From positions 1 through 64,000 of the forward strand of contig QCBO01000001.1 in assembly GCA_003279105.1 (NCBI GenBank): DNA of 64,000 nt, read 5' to 3'. This document shows positions 1-9,829 of this stretch, in pieces. Source of the DNA: Prochlorococcus sp. AG-347-I19 (GTDB lineage: Bacteria > Cyanobacteriota > Cyanobacteriia > PCC-6307 > Cyanobiaceae). The position numbers and the translations under genes were made by a program. Within the stretch, counting starts at the first letter, position 1; the number at the start of each line of letters is the position of its first letter. Below the pieces are notes generated by a model. The model made no database searches and was not told where the DNA came from. It saw nothing but the letters and a program-made list of their open reading frames with translations.

Positions 1-2865
1 CCACTTCCTAGTTCTGAAAAGTCTTTTATCGCTTTCAATCTTTGTTTCGCAGCATCATTAATTTTATTTATATTTGGATAAAATAACCAAGCATGTGCTT
101 GTACACCGCTTCTCCCAACTCTTCCTCTAAGTTGATAAAGTTTTGAAAGGCCAAATTTGTGAGAATCTTCAATAATTATTGTATTTACTTTAGGGATGTC
201 TAATCCACTCTCAATTATCGTTGTGCATATCATTAGATCAACTTCTCCATTATTAAAAGCAATCATTGCATTTTCAAGCTCTGTTTCGTTCATTTGCCCA
301 TGAGCAACAATAAATTTTAAGCTGGGAAACATATTTTTTAATTTGTCTACAGCTTGATCAATATCAGAAATTCTCGGAAGAACATAAAAAATTTGCCCCC
401 CCCCTGTCAAGTTCTTGATTAATTGCAGTTCTTATAACATCCATATCTATTTCAGATAAATATGTTTTTATTGATCTTCTTGATGGGGGAGGAGTATTTA
501 GTAAGCTCATTTGTCTTAGTCCTGATAAGCTCATATAAAGAGTTCTTGGAATTGGAGTTGCTGAGAGAGTTAAAACGTCTATGTTAGTTTTAATTTTTTT
601 AATTTTCTCCTTTTGCCTTACTCCAAATCTTTGTTCTTCATCAATAACAAGTAATCCTAAGTTTTTAATTTCTATTTCTTTTCCTAAAATTTGGTGCGTT
701 GCTACAACTAAATCAATTTTGTTATTTTTCAAACCTGCATAGATTTCTTTTCTTTCATTAATGGATTTGAATCTATTGAGTAATGATACTTTTATTGGGT
801 AAGGTGAAAATCTATTATTTATTGTTCTCCAATGTTGCTGAGCTAGTATTGTTGTGGGTGCTAGTAATATTACCTGTTTGCCTGATGTTATAGCCTTAAA
901 AATAGCCCTAACAGCAACTTCTGTTTTGCCAAATCCTACATCTCCACAAACTAATCTGTCCATTGGCTTATCGCTTTCCATATCAGATTTTATTTCCTTT
1001 ACAGCAATAATTTGATCTGGGGTTGGTTGATATGGGAATGATTCCTCTAATTCATCTTGCCAAGGACCATCTTCTGGGTATATGTGCCCCTTTAATTTTT
1101 CTCTCTTTGCATAAAGTTTTAATATATCGACAGCAACCTTTTTGATTTGTTTCTTATTTTTATCTTTTATTCTTTCCCATTCTGTCCCTCCTAATTTATT
1201 TATTTTTGGCTTAATTTTTCCGCTTGATCTATATCTGTTAACGCTACCAAGTTGATCAGCGGCAACACTTATCTTCCCATCTTGATACTGAATGACTAAA
1301 TAATCTCTTGAATCTCCAGTTATATTAATTTTTTCTATTTTTAAAAATTGTCCTATCCCATGGTTTTTATGAACTATGAAATCACCGGGACTAATCTTAT
1401 TTACATTTATATTTGAATTGACACTTCTTTTTTTTCTTCTTATGAATACATTATTAAAAAGAGATTGTTGTGAAAATAATTCTTTATCTGTTATCAGGAC
1501 AATTTTCCATATCGGAAGATAAAAACCCTCGATTTCATAATTGTTCTTATTTTTTAAAATTAAAGGAGTTGAATTATTTATCGACTTAAATGCTTCATCA
1601 ATATCATTAGGATTGTTTAAGAAATTTGTATTACATTCATGCTCAAAAAGTAAAGTTCTTGTTCTCAATGGCTGTGCTGATAATATCCATACTTTTTCAT
1701 TATTTTTTATATTTTTATTTATATCATGGGATAATTTTCCTATATTTTTAGAGTATGAATTTAATCTTTTATCATTTAACAAAAACCTGTTATCAATATT
1801 GACTTTAGATTCAAATTCATAAAATTTTATTAAATTAAAATTTCGCAGTGAATTTAATATTTCGTCAAACTTTAAATGCAAATTAGGTTTGGCTTCCAAA
1901 TTAATTTCATTATTTTTAAGGTTCTCATTTAATTCATACTTACAATTATCAAAATTACTTTCTGAATCTAGATACCAATTATTTGCAAATTTTTTACAAT
2001 CTTCTAATTCATCAATTACGAGAATTGTTTCCCTATTTATAAAATCTATGATGTTTGAGGGTTCTTCTTCAATTATTCCTAAATAACTATCAAGATTATT
2101 TTTATTTATATCTTCTGAATTAAAAAGATTGTTTTTAGATAAATTATTTAACTTATCTTTTATAAGCAAATCAAATCCAGCCTGTATTATTTCAATATTA
2201 TTTATACTTTCTAATGTTTTCTGCGTATGGGGATCATATTCTCTTATTTTCTCAATTACATTATCAAAAAATTCTAATCTTATAGGAAACTCATTATTAA
2301 CAGGATAAATATCTATTATTTCACCTCTCCTACTCCAGAATCCTTCAGTTGAAGTTACATTATCCTTCGTATAACCCAGCAAAGTAAGTTTATTTGCTAA
2401 TTCTTGAATCTCGATTTGAACACCTTTTTGCAAATCTAACTTGTTTTCAATTAATAGGTTTTTGTTTATTAGATGAGGTTGTAGTGATCTCTCAGTTGAA
2501 ATAACAATATTAAGTTCATTTTTCTCTTTTTTTATTAATTTGGATAAAACAGTAAGCTGACTAAATTCAATCTCTTTGGATTTATTAATTGATGTGTATG
2601 GTAGATGTTCTGTTGGAGGATAATATAAGACTGCTTTATCATTTATACTTTCAAAATAACCAATCCATTTGTAGGCAATTTCTACATTAGGACAAATTAA
2701 TAATATATTTTTTCCCTCTTTTTTTGCGATGCTATCTAATATTATTGATTTTGCATATCTACTTGAACCGACAATATTTAATTCATTATTTATTGAAATT
2801 CTTTTTATTAATTCAGAAGTAATTTGTGAGTTCGAAATATAATCAACTAAAGTATTTAAACTCAT
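1..2865 (-). CDS. mfd: Transcription-repair coupling factor Mfd, frameshifted and cut by the window edge
   Basis: Mfd is a superfamily 2 DNA translocase that removes RNA polymerase stalled at lesions and recruits the UvrABC excision system. The N-terminal 833 codons read from the ATG at 2865 and include the UvrB-like region, the polymerase-interaction domain, a Walker A motif (GDVGFGKT) and a DEEQ helicase box. At 396-404 the coding strand has nine consecutive G. With nine, the reading frame ends at about 364. With eight, it continues as [12 protein letters not shown] and stays open to base 1 with the typical Mfd segments ESGLDIP and [10 protein letters not shown]. The break is therefore one extra G. 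It may be a sequencing or assembly error, a real mutation, or a slippage site that restores the frame in some transcripts. The rest of the C terminus lies outside the window. Confidence 0.9.
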
Positions 2866-2936
2866 TTATAGCTAACAATCTTGATTACAAATATCCGATA
2901 CATTATATTAGATTTTATACTGAATGTGAATAATAT

Positions 2937-3650
2937 TTGATGGATTCAGCAGCAATAAATTCTTTTATACCCACACTAGATCAAGTAGACAGTTGGTACG
3001 AAATATTTACACTTTTACCAATATTAATTGCTCTAGAATTATTATTATCGGCAGATAATGCTGTAGCACTAGCTTCTCTTACTAAATCCCTCGATAGTTC
3101 AGAATTAAGGTCAAGAGCCTTAAATATTGGTATAACAATATCTTTATTATTTAGAATTATTCTAATCATATTATCTAATGTTCTTCTAAAGTTTATTCTC
3201 ATTAGAGTTTTCGCTGGTTTTTATTTAATATATTTATTCTTCTCTAATGTTTTTTTAAATTCAGGTATAGAAAACCCTGCAAATGGGACAGATAATAATA
3301 AAAATAATTTTAAGTTTTTAAGGGTTGTAGCGCTTCTTTCAATTACTGATTTTGCTTTTTCCATAGACAGTATCACTACTGCAGTAGCTATAAGTGATCA
3401 ATACATATTAATTATATTTGGAGCAGTGATTGGAGTATTAGCCTTAAGATTTACATCGGGGATTTTTCTAAAACTTCTGGATATATTTTCTAGATTAGAA
3501 ACAGCAGGTTACGTAGCAATTTTAATAGTTGGGATTAAACTTTTACTAAATACGTTAATTAACGAATCTATTCTTCCAGACTATTATTTCTATTTTTTGA
3601 TTCTTTTTGCTTTCATTTGGGGATTCTCTAAAAAAGAATCTAAAACTTAA
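2937..3650 (+). CDS. TerC family integral membrane protein
   Basis: This 237-residue protein is almost entirely hydrophobic, with about seven predicted membrane segments. It carries the two conserved acidic signatures of the TerC family: ADNAVALASL near residue 40 and DFAFSIDSITTA near residue 138. TerC proteins are proposed metal-ion (often Mn) exporters or help membrane protein insertion; the chloroplast homologue is needed for thylakoid biogenesis. The gene is divergent from mfd, with about 70 bp between the starts. Its TAA stop shares a TTAA tetranucleotide with the stop of the convergent fmt gene. The family is clear, the substrate is not. Confidence 0.85.
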   Translation: MMDSAAINSFIPTLDQVDSWYEIFTLLPILIALELLLSADNAVALASLTKSLDSSELRSRALNIGITISLLFRIILIILSNVLLKFILIRVFAGFYLIYLFFSNVFLNSGIENPANGTDNNKNNFKFLRVVALLSITDFAFSIDSITTAVAISDQYILIIFGAVIGVLALRFTSGIFLKLLDIFSRLETAGYVAILIVGIKLLLNTLINESILPDYYFYFLILFAFIWGFSKKESKT

Positions 3651-4633
3651 TCTGAGAGATATTCACCTACTGATGGCTTTAACTGTTGAATCAATTGCTT
3701 TTTGCTAGAAATGTTTTTGCCTTCAAGTTTTGCTTCTAACAGAATAATCGGATCAGTTTTAGTTGAAATTATGATTCCTTCATTTTCTATTACAGCAAGA
3801 ATAATACCCGGTCTTGAATAATTGCTCATGAAAAGGTATTTTTCATTTTTAATTTCATCACTAGTCAAAACTTTTATTTTAATTATTTTAAGGTTCTTAC
3901 CTCTAAAAATGGTATTTGCTCGTGGGTATAATGCTTTTATTTTTTGAGAAATTGTAATTGCCTCATTGCCCCAATCAACATTAAAGTCTGATTTTTCAAT
4001 CATTCTTGCGTAAGTAATTTCTCTTCCAAGGGTATTTTGTGTTGTTAATTGATAATTAGTTTTTTTATTAATATTTTTTTCTATTAAAGATGTAGCATTT
4101 AAAAATAATTTTGCAGATAAAATACTAAGTTTTTCCGATAGTGTATTTAAATTATCGTCATTTTCGATTTTAATTTTTTCTTCCAATAATAAGTCGCCAG
4201 TATCAAGTCCCTCATTCATTTTCATAATTCCTACACCAGTAAATTTATCACCTTTGATCAGGGACCATTGGATTGGGGCTGCACCACGCCATCTTGGAAG
4301 TAATGAAGCATGTGCGTTCCAACAACCAAATTTTGGGATTTCCAATATCTCTTTGGGTAATATTTTCCCGTAAGCTATAACAATAAATAAATCACAAGAT
4401 AGTGATTTAAGTTCATTTATGAAATGTATATTGTCTTTTATTTTTGCTGGAGTATAAATTTTTATAGATTCTTGCTCGGCAAAGCTTTTAACAGGTGAGG
4501 ATATTAATTTATTTCCCCTGGATCTTTTCTTATCCGGTTGGCTAACTGCTGCAATTACCTCGTGCTTAGATTTAATAAAAATATCAAGGCTCGGAATTGA
4601 ATATTCAGGTGTTCCCCAGAATATAATTCTCAC
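3647..4633 (-). CDS. fmt: Methionyl-tRNA formyltransferase
   Basis: The enzyme formylates initiator Met-tRNA from 10-formyl-tetrahydrofolate so that translation can start with fMet. The 328-residue length is typical. The catalytic signature NAHASLLPRWRGAAPI is present with its Asn and His, followed by the GLDTGDLL motif carrying the catalytic Asp. The C-terminal OB-like tRNA-binding domain is recognisable from about residue 205. The start overlaps the end of pmbA by 4 nt, so tldD, pmbA and fmt probably form one transcript. The stop overlaps that of terC through a shared TTAA. Confidence 0.95.
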   Translation of the reverse strand: MRIIFWGTPEYSIPSLDIFIKSKHEVIAAVSQPDKKRSRGNKLISSPVKSFAEQESIKIYTPAKIKDNIHFINELKSLSCDLFIVIAYGKILPKEILEIPKFGCWNAHASLLPRWRGAAPIQWSLIKGDKFTGVGIMKMNEGLDTGDLLLEEKIKIENDDNLNTLSEKLSILSAKLFLNATSLIEKNINKKTNYQLTTQNTLGREITYARMIEKSDFNVDWGNEAITISQKIKALYPRANTIFRGKNLKIIKIKVLTSDEIKNEKYLFMSNYSRPGIILAVIENEGIIISTKTDPIILLEAKLEGKNISSKKQLIQQLKPSVGEYLSD

Positions 4634-5982
4634 TCGTCACCAGTTATTGATAATTTATCTACCCATATATGTGGAGAGATTCCACTTGTTGTTACCTCTT
4701 GGGTTGATTCGATATTTACTATGTTTTTCAAAAGATATTTGATATCCCCTGCTACAGTGGCAGATTCTATTGAGATTTTTTTACCGTTTTTATAGAGCCA
4801 TCCGTCAAATGGAAGAGAGAATGAACCTTGACTTGCTCTGACACCTGCATGGATCGCATTTAATTCCTCAATATAAACAAATTCTCCATCATAAGAAGAG
4901 TGGTCTAATGATGTTTTTAGATCAGAGTTTACCTCTGATTTCTCAACTACTATCCAATCAGGAGATACTGAGACTTTTGAGCCTAGTCCAGCGTGGCCTG
5001 TGGGGATTGTTTTAAATATTCTTGCAGTTGATTCAGAATGTATAAAATTTTCAATTTTCCCTTTGTTAATTAAACATAGTCTTTTGGTAGGAGTTCCCTC
5101 TCCATCAAATGGAGATGAAGAAATATTTTTTTCGTGAAGACCATCATCATAGATATTAAGTGCTTCTGTAGATAGCTTCTCTCCAATAGAGTTTTTATTA
5201 GATAAACTGACTCCATCTAAAATGCTTCTGGCATTAAACATTGAACTAAAGGCATTAATGATCGTCAAAAAAGACTCTGGGGAAAAACATATTAAATATT
5301 TATCAGTTTTAATAGATGAATAATTTAGATGAGAAATTGTTTTATTAGAAGCGTCTTTAATACAAGTCTCTATATCTATATCTTCTACCCCATATCCAAT
5401 TTTTACAGAACCTGAGCTACGAGGTTTTTTATTTTTCTCTTCTGCTCTTGCGTATAAATAAAGTGCAGCTTGGCTTTTGGTATAACTCCGAAAGGCACCA
5501 TCACTATTTGCATAAACTCTCTCATAAAAACTCTCAGATAGACCATTATACGGAACAGATTTTATAGATTCATGGCTTTCTAATAGTTTTACTTCTGCTT
5601 CTCTTAAAAGCGTAAGTAATTTTTTAATTCCAACAGGATTTCTTTTTATTACGTCCTTAAACTCCACAGGATCCTTGGCAAGTGGTGAGAATTCTGTCCT
5701 TTCATTCTTGTTGCCAAAATCAGATGCAATATTTGCTTGATTTAGAGCCTTTTTAATACCAGATTCACTGATATCACTAGTTGTTGTAATACCAACTAAA
5801 TTAGATTCGTTCCAAACTCTTAAAGTTAAAATTTGCTTTTGTGATGCCTTTAATTGTTTAGCTTCTCCTTTATCTACTTGCACAGAATAATCATTAGAAA
5901 AGCTTGCACCATAATCCCATTTTTTAAGATTAAGGAAATCTGCAGCTTTGGAGATTTGAGTTGTAATTTCTCTTGAATTCAT
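4630..5982 (-). CDS. pmbA: PmbA/TldE-type subunit of the TldD-TldE metallopeptidase
   Basis: A 450-residue member of the PmbA/TldD (peptidase U62) family. In Escherichia coli the TldD-TldE heterodimer degrades unfolded or leader-containing peptides, such as microcin precursors and CcdA. This partner lacks the HEXXXH zinc motif found in the adjacent tldD product, as expected for the TldE/PmbA subunit. It starts 3 bp after the tldD stop and ends overlapping the fmt start by 4 nt, so the two subunits are very likely co-translated. The natural substrate in cyanobacteria is unknown. Confidence 0.88.
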   Translation of the reverse strand: MNSREITTQISKAADFLNLKKWDYGASFSNDYSVQVDKGEAKQLKASQKQILTLRVWNESNLVGITTTSDISESGIKKALNQANIASDFGNKNERTEFSPLAKDPVEFKDVIKRNPVGIKKLLTLLREAEVKLLESHESIKSVPYNGLSESFYERVYANSDGAFRSYTKSQAALYLYARAEEKNKKPRSSGSVKIGYGVEDIDIETCIKDASNKTISHLNYSSIKTDKYLICFSPESFLTIINAFSSMFNARSILDGVSLSNKNSIGEKLSTEALNIYDDGLHEKNISSSPFDGEGTPTKRLCLINKGKIENFIHSESTARIFKTIPTGHAGLGSKVSVSPDWIVVEKSEVNSDLKTSLDHSSYDGEFVYIEELNAIHAGVRASQGSFSLPFDGWLYKNGKKISIESATVAGDIKYLLKNIVNIESTQEVTTSGISPHIWVDKLSITGDE

Positions 5983-5985
5983 ATC

Positions 5986-7410
5986 CTATCTTCCGCCAAC
6001 AGTGATTGAATCAACCTTAATATGAGGTTGGCCAACAGTTACGTTTACACTTCCACTAATGGATCCACAGAAACCAGGAGCCAATTCAAGATCATTTCCG
6101 CACATTGATATTTTTGGCATAACCTCTTTAGCTTCACCAATCAAAGTTGCTCCCTTTACTGGACTAGTTAATTTTCCATTTTTAATAATATATCCTTCTT
6201 CTACCGCAAAATTAAATTGTCCTGTTGCACCTACACTGCCACCACCCATTGATTTGCAATAAAGACCATCACTAATACTATTGATTAAATCCTCTTTCGA
6301 GTGCTCACCTTTAGCTATAAAAGTATTTCTCATTCTTGAAGCTGCAGCAAAAGAATAATTTTGTCTTCTTCCACTTCCTGTTCTTTTATGGCCAGTTCTT
6401 AATTCACCTGCCCTGTCTGATATAAATTTTTTTAAAATTCCATCTTTTATAAGAACTGATTTTTCGGGCTCCATGCCTTCATCATCTACCGATAATGAAC
6501 CAAAGGATCCTTCTGATATCCCTTCATCAATTGCTGTTACAGATTCATGTGCAATTTTTTCATTCAATTTATTCTCAAATGGTGTTGTTCCTCTTTCTAT
6601 TTGAGTAGTTTCAAGTAAATGGCCACAGGCTTCATGGAATATAACGCCACCAAATTTATTAGCTAAAACAACAGGCATTTGTCCCGCATCAACATAATCT
6701 GCATACAACATATTCATTGAACTTTCAAACACCTCATTAGCTGCTTTTTCGTGATCCCATAATCTGAATTCATTAGGCATTCCTGACGATCCAAATCTTC
6801 TACTTCCACTAGATCTATATTGGGCATCACTAGCAATTACATTTAGTCCAACTGTTTGATGCAACCTTATATCTGAGACATAGGTTCCATCGCTGGAAGC
6901 TATAATTACTTCTTGAAGATTTCTTGAGTAACTTCCTTTTCTAGTTATTATTTTGTTGTTCTTTTTTAGAGACTTTGTGCTGACTAGTAGTTTTTCACTT
7001 ATCTCATGAATCGATGGGACTTCATTAATCCATTTTTTCTTGGATAAGCTATAGTCCCTATGTTCAGTTAATCCGTTAAATGCTTCTCCTTTTTTGTTGT
7101 TTGTTATGTCTAACATCTCAATAGCTTGAGATACCGATCTCATCAAGCCATGCTTTGTTAAATCATTTGTACTTACAAATCCATCCTTTTTTTCTTTAAA
7201 GATTCTGATACCAGCACCCCTTCCAAATGATGGACTTACACTTGTAATAAAATCTTCTTCAGCTAAAACACTTGAGTTATCGGTATTTTCTATAAATATT
7301 TCCACAAAATCAGCCCCAAGTCCAATTCCATAGAAAATAATTTCTTCTAATAAATCTTTATTGCAGCTACCAAAAATAATTTCATTTGATTTGATTTGTG
7401 ACGAAAGCAT
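5986..7410 (-). CDS. tldD: TldD-type metallopeptidase, catalytic subunit
   Basis: This 474-residue protein is the zinc-bearing half of the TldD-TldE protease. The motif HEACGH, matching HEXXXH, occurs at about residues 258-263 inside GGVIFHEACGHLLE. The downstream glycine-rich segment GSGRRQNYSFAAASRMRNT and the C-terminal zinc-ligand region around MCGNDLELAPGFCGS are typical of the family. The gene leads a tldD-pmbA-fmt cluster and lies about 30 bp from the acsF stop, so it may be read through from acsF. Confidence 0.92.
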   Translation of the reverse strand: MLSSQIKSNEIIFGSCNKDLLEEIIFYGIGLGADFVEIFIENTDNSSVLAEEDFITSVSPSFGRGAGIRIFKEKKDGFVSTNDLTKHGLMRSVSQAIEMLDITNNKKGEAFNGLTEHRDYSLSKKKWINEVPSIHEISEKLLVSTKSLKKNNKIITRKGSYSRNLQEVIIASSDGTYVSDIRLHQTVGLNVIASDAQYRSSGSRRFGSSGMPNEFRLWDHEKAANEVFESSMNMLYADYVDAGQMPVVLANKFGGVIFHEACGHLLETTQIERGTTPFENKLNEKIAHESVTAIDEGISEGSFGSLSVDDEGMEPEKSVLIKDGILKKFISDRAGELRTGHKRTGSGRRQNYSFAAASRMRNTFIAKGEHSKEDLINSISDGLYCKSMGGGSVGATGQFNFAVEEGYIIKNGKLTSPVKGATLIGEAKEVMPKISMCGNDLELAPGFCGSISGSVNVTVGQPHIKVDSITVGGR

Positions 7411-7440
7411 TTGAGTCTAAAATTCTTCTCTGTATAAAGA

Positions 7441-8613
7441 TTATCTAATCGAAGGTTGGAAATCTTTACTATCAAGAGGTTTTAATAAGTATAGTCTCAA
7501 TAACTGGTATCCGTTTGATAAATATTTAGGTAATTTTTTAAAAGTTTTAGATACTGTATTTACCTCACTTCTTGCAATATCGGAAAGAATCTTATTGTTC
7601 TCTACTATTTTATCTAATCTTCCGTAAAAAGATTTATCATAAACGTCCAGCACTATAGGAAAAACTCTAGCAGAAGTTTCATTAGTTTTATTAATAACAT
7701 ACTGGTCGTAATCTTTAGCATCTAATCCTAAAGAAGCGTAGAAATCCTTTTTGATCCCCAGATCCCTTGCATACATAGTTGCAAATACAGCAAGTAAGAA
7801 AAACCTAGACCATAACTTGGATGTTAATGGAAGATTGTTCAAAAAGTATCTAAATCTATGGAAATAGTCAAATAGTGGATGTGTAAAGGTAGAGCCCCCA
7901 ATGGTAATTTTTTGGCTTAATGATTTAACTGTACGTGGTTGTGCTTTCATTAATGCGTCAAAGAAATCACCATGTCTATTTTCATCTTGACACCAATTCT
8001 CAAAGTAATTAAAAAGTGGAAAAATCTTGCTATCTGGGTTCTTTTCTAGATGCCTATAAATTGCTATGTATCTCCAATAACCTATTTTTTCGGATAAATA
8101 AGTAGCGTAAAAAATACTTCTTGGTGGGAAATAAGTGTAATCTTTATTGGCTGTTAAAAAACCTAAATCTAACTGAAGTCCAAAGTCACTCATTGATTTA
8201 TTTAAAAAACCTGCATGTCTTGCTTCATCTCTGGCCATATGAGCAAAACATTCAGCAAGTAGAGGGTTTTTGACTTTAATTCTCTTACTAAGTTCCTTGT
8301 AAAGTAAAAAACCTGAAAATTCTGAAGTACAACTTCCCTCGAGAAAATCAACAAAAAGTTCTCTTGTCTCAGGATCTAATTTTTCTGCAGCGCCTTCAAA
8401 TTCGCTATTTCTTACAAAATGATGTCTATTATAATCTTTCCTAAATTCCTCACATATAGCTTCCAATTCCTCCTCGTTTATTGATAAATCCATATTTTCC
8501 ATAGCCTCAAAGTCTGTTGTATAGAATCTTGGGGACAAAATTGTTTCTTTTGCTGGTATCTTTCCATTATTGACATCTTTTTTATTTTTGGATTCTACAG
8601 TTGATTGAGCCAT
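7441..8613 (-). CDS. acsF: Mg-protoporphyrin IX monomethyl ester oxidative cyclase (aerobic)
   Basis: AcsF is the diiron oxygenase that forms the isocyclic E ring of chlorophyll by converting Mg-protoporphyrin IX monomethyl ester to divinyl protochlorophyllide. The 390-residue length fits. The ferritin-like diiron ligands appear as [14 protein letters not shown] near residue 130 and [12 protein letters not shown] near residue 210. The N terminus has the usual disordered start followed by [10 protein letters not shown]. The gene identifies the host as an oxygenic phototroph. The enzyme works with a small Ycf54-type partner, which is not seen in this window. Confidence 0.96.
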   Translation of the reverse strand: MAQSTVESKNKKDVNNGKIPAKETILSPRFYTTDFEAMENMDLSINEEELEAICEEFRKDYNRHHFVRNSEFEGAAEKLDPETRELFVDFLEGSCTSEFSGFLLYKELSKRIKVKNPLLAECFAHMARDEARHAGFLNKSMSDFGLQLDLGFLTANKDYTYFPPRSIFYATYLSEKIGYWRYIAIYRHLEKNPDSKIFPLFNYFENWCQDENRHGDFFDALMKAQPRTVKSLSQKITIGGSTFTHPLFDYFHRFRYFLNNLPLTSKLWSRFFLLAVFATMYARDLGIKKDFYASLGLDAKDYDQYVINKTNETSARVFPIVLDVYDKSFYGRLDKIVENNKILSDIARSEVNTVSKTFKKLPKYLSNGYQLLRLYLLKPLDSKDFQPSIR

Positions 8614-8692
8614 TTTTATTCGGTTTATTAATACTATTATTTACTATGATTTGTATTTTCGAGGGAAAAGTTAACCTGGTGTTATGGTTTTT

Positions 8693-9259
8693 CTAATTAA
8701 CTCCTATTAACTTTTGCCCATTCAATCTTTGAAGTACTCTTGAAATAATTAATTTTAGGGTAATTCTTTTTTCGTCAATAAGAAAAGATTCAATAATACT
8801 TGGTTTTTGATTAGGTTTAGATAAAGAAATACTTTTTAATGAACTAATGTCATCCTTCTCAAAGGATAACCAAAAGTTACATATATCTTTAATTTCACAA
8901 TTTATTACCCAACATTTATCTCCAGCAATAGGTCTATTTGTGTTAGTGAGGTTAATATTGTTTATTTCTAATCCTCTTTGATTAATTTCCTCGGTAAGTG
9001 CAGGAATTAAATGTATGTTAATAAATTCTTGGAAAGGCTTTTTCTCTACAGGGAGTTCTTTTTTGGGTTTTGTTATAGGTTTTTCAGGAGTATTAATTTC
9101 ATTTTTTATAACAACTTTAGTAGCAGAATCATTATTATTTGTATTCATATTGATAACTTTTTCTGAATTAGGCTCTTTTATTTTCTCAGAGTTTGATTTA
9201 GAAGTGTTGTCAGGTATTTCTTTATTTACTTCATTATTTTTGTCTAAATTTTCTTCCAT
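8693..9259 (-). CDS. DUF2996-like cyanobacterial protein
   Basis: A 188-residue protein with two parts. Residues 1-75 are low-complexity, rich in Asn, Lys, Glu and Ser, and probably disordered. Residues 76-188 form a compact domain beginning KPFQEFINIHLIPAL and containing CWVINCEI and FWLSFEKDDI. That domain resembles the DUF2996 family restricted to cyanobacteria and plastids, whose function is not known to me. There is no signal peptide or membrane segment. It lies upstream of acsF on the same strand with an 80 bp gap, so a photosynthesis-related role is possible but only inferred. Confidence 0.65.
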   Translation of the reverse strand: MEENLDKNNEVNKEIPDNTSKSNSEKIKEPNSEKVINMNTNNNDSATKVVIKNEINTPEKPITKPKKELPVEKKPFQEFINIHLIPALTEEINQRGLEINNINLTNTNRPIAGDKCWVINCEIKDICNFWLSFEKDDISSLKSISLSKPNQKPSIIESFLIDEKRITLKLIISRVLQRLNGQKLIGVN

Positions 9260-9317
9260 AAAAAAAACTATTTATCCCATTATAAATAAAAAAACATTTT
9301 TTAATTAATTTATTTTT

Positions 9318-9761
9318 CTACCAATCATTATCAGCATTATCCCAGTCATCTTTAATATCTTGATTTGAATAACTTTGATCTTTTTTTAAATTATTATCAT
9401 TCATATTTTTGACTACTCTGTAATTAACAGAAATTGTTGGTTGAGTTTCTCTAAGATCCCTTTCTGGTGGCATCTCAACGTTTGGTTCCGTTTCTTCCTC
9501 ATTATTATTAGATACAAAATCATCTTCCACATTTTCGAAAGTTTTATTTCTGAAACTAATACTAGTAATTGTTGTATTCAATAAAGTGCTTACAAATAAA
9601 CCAGAAAAAAACGATATACTGATTAACTTACCTATACTTACTTCTTGAAGGGTCCATTTAAAATATCTAAATGAAGTCTTCTGATTATTATTTGTATATA
9701 ATAAAATTTGCAAAATAATTATTAAAAAAAGAGTTAACAGTAAATATTTTTTCTTAAACAT
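9318..9761 (-). CDS. Hypothetical membrane protein with an acidic tail
   Basis: I do not recognise this 147-residue protein. The first 26 residues form one hydrophobic segment (LLLTLFLIIILQILLYT) and residues 45-68 a second around SISFFSGLFVSTLLNT. The rest is hydrophilic and acidic, ending in DDWDNADNDW. The two-helix hairpin with a soluble tail resembles small LapA-like membrane anchors, but that is only a shape similarity. It lies between an RNB-family gene and a DUF2996 gene on the same strand. Confidence 0.6.
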   Translation of the reverse strand: MFKKKYLLLTLFLIIILQILLYTNNNQKTSFRYFKWTLQEVSIGKLISISFFSGLFVSTLLNTTITSISFRNKTFENVEDDFVSNNNEEETEPNVEMPPERDLRETQPTISVNYRVVKNMNDNNLKKDQSYSNQDIKDDWDNADNDW

Positions 9762-9829
9762 AATTATGAAATAGTTATCTTAAATTTTTTTTGGTTAATA
9801 TTTCCATAATATATTCTGTGAAAATTTAA

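Noticed and set aside
364-2865. mfd reading frame ending at 364 as a complete gene
   Set aside because: The end follows a homopolymer, and the frame with one base less continues with standard Mfd sequence, so it is a frameshift, not a natural C terminus.
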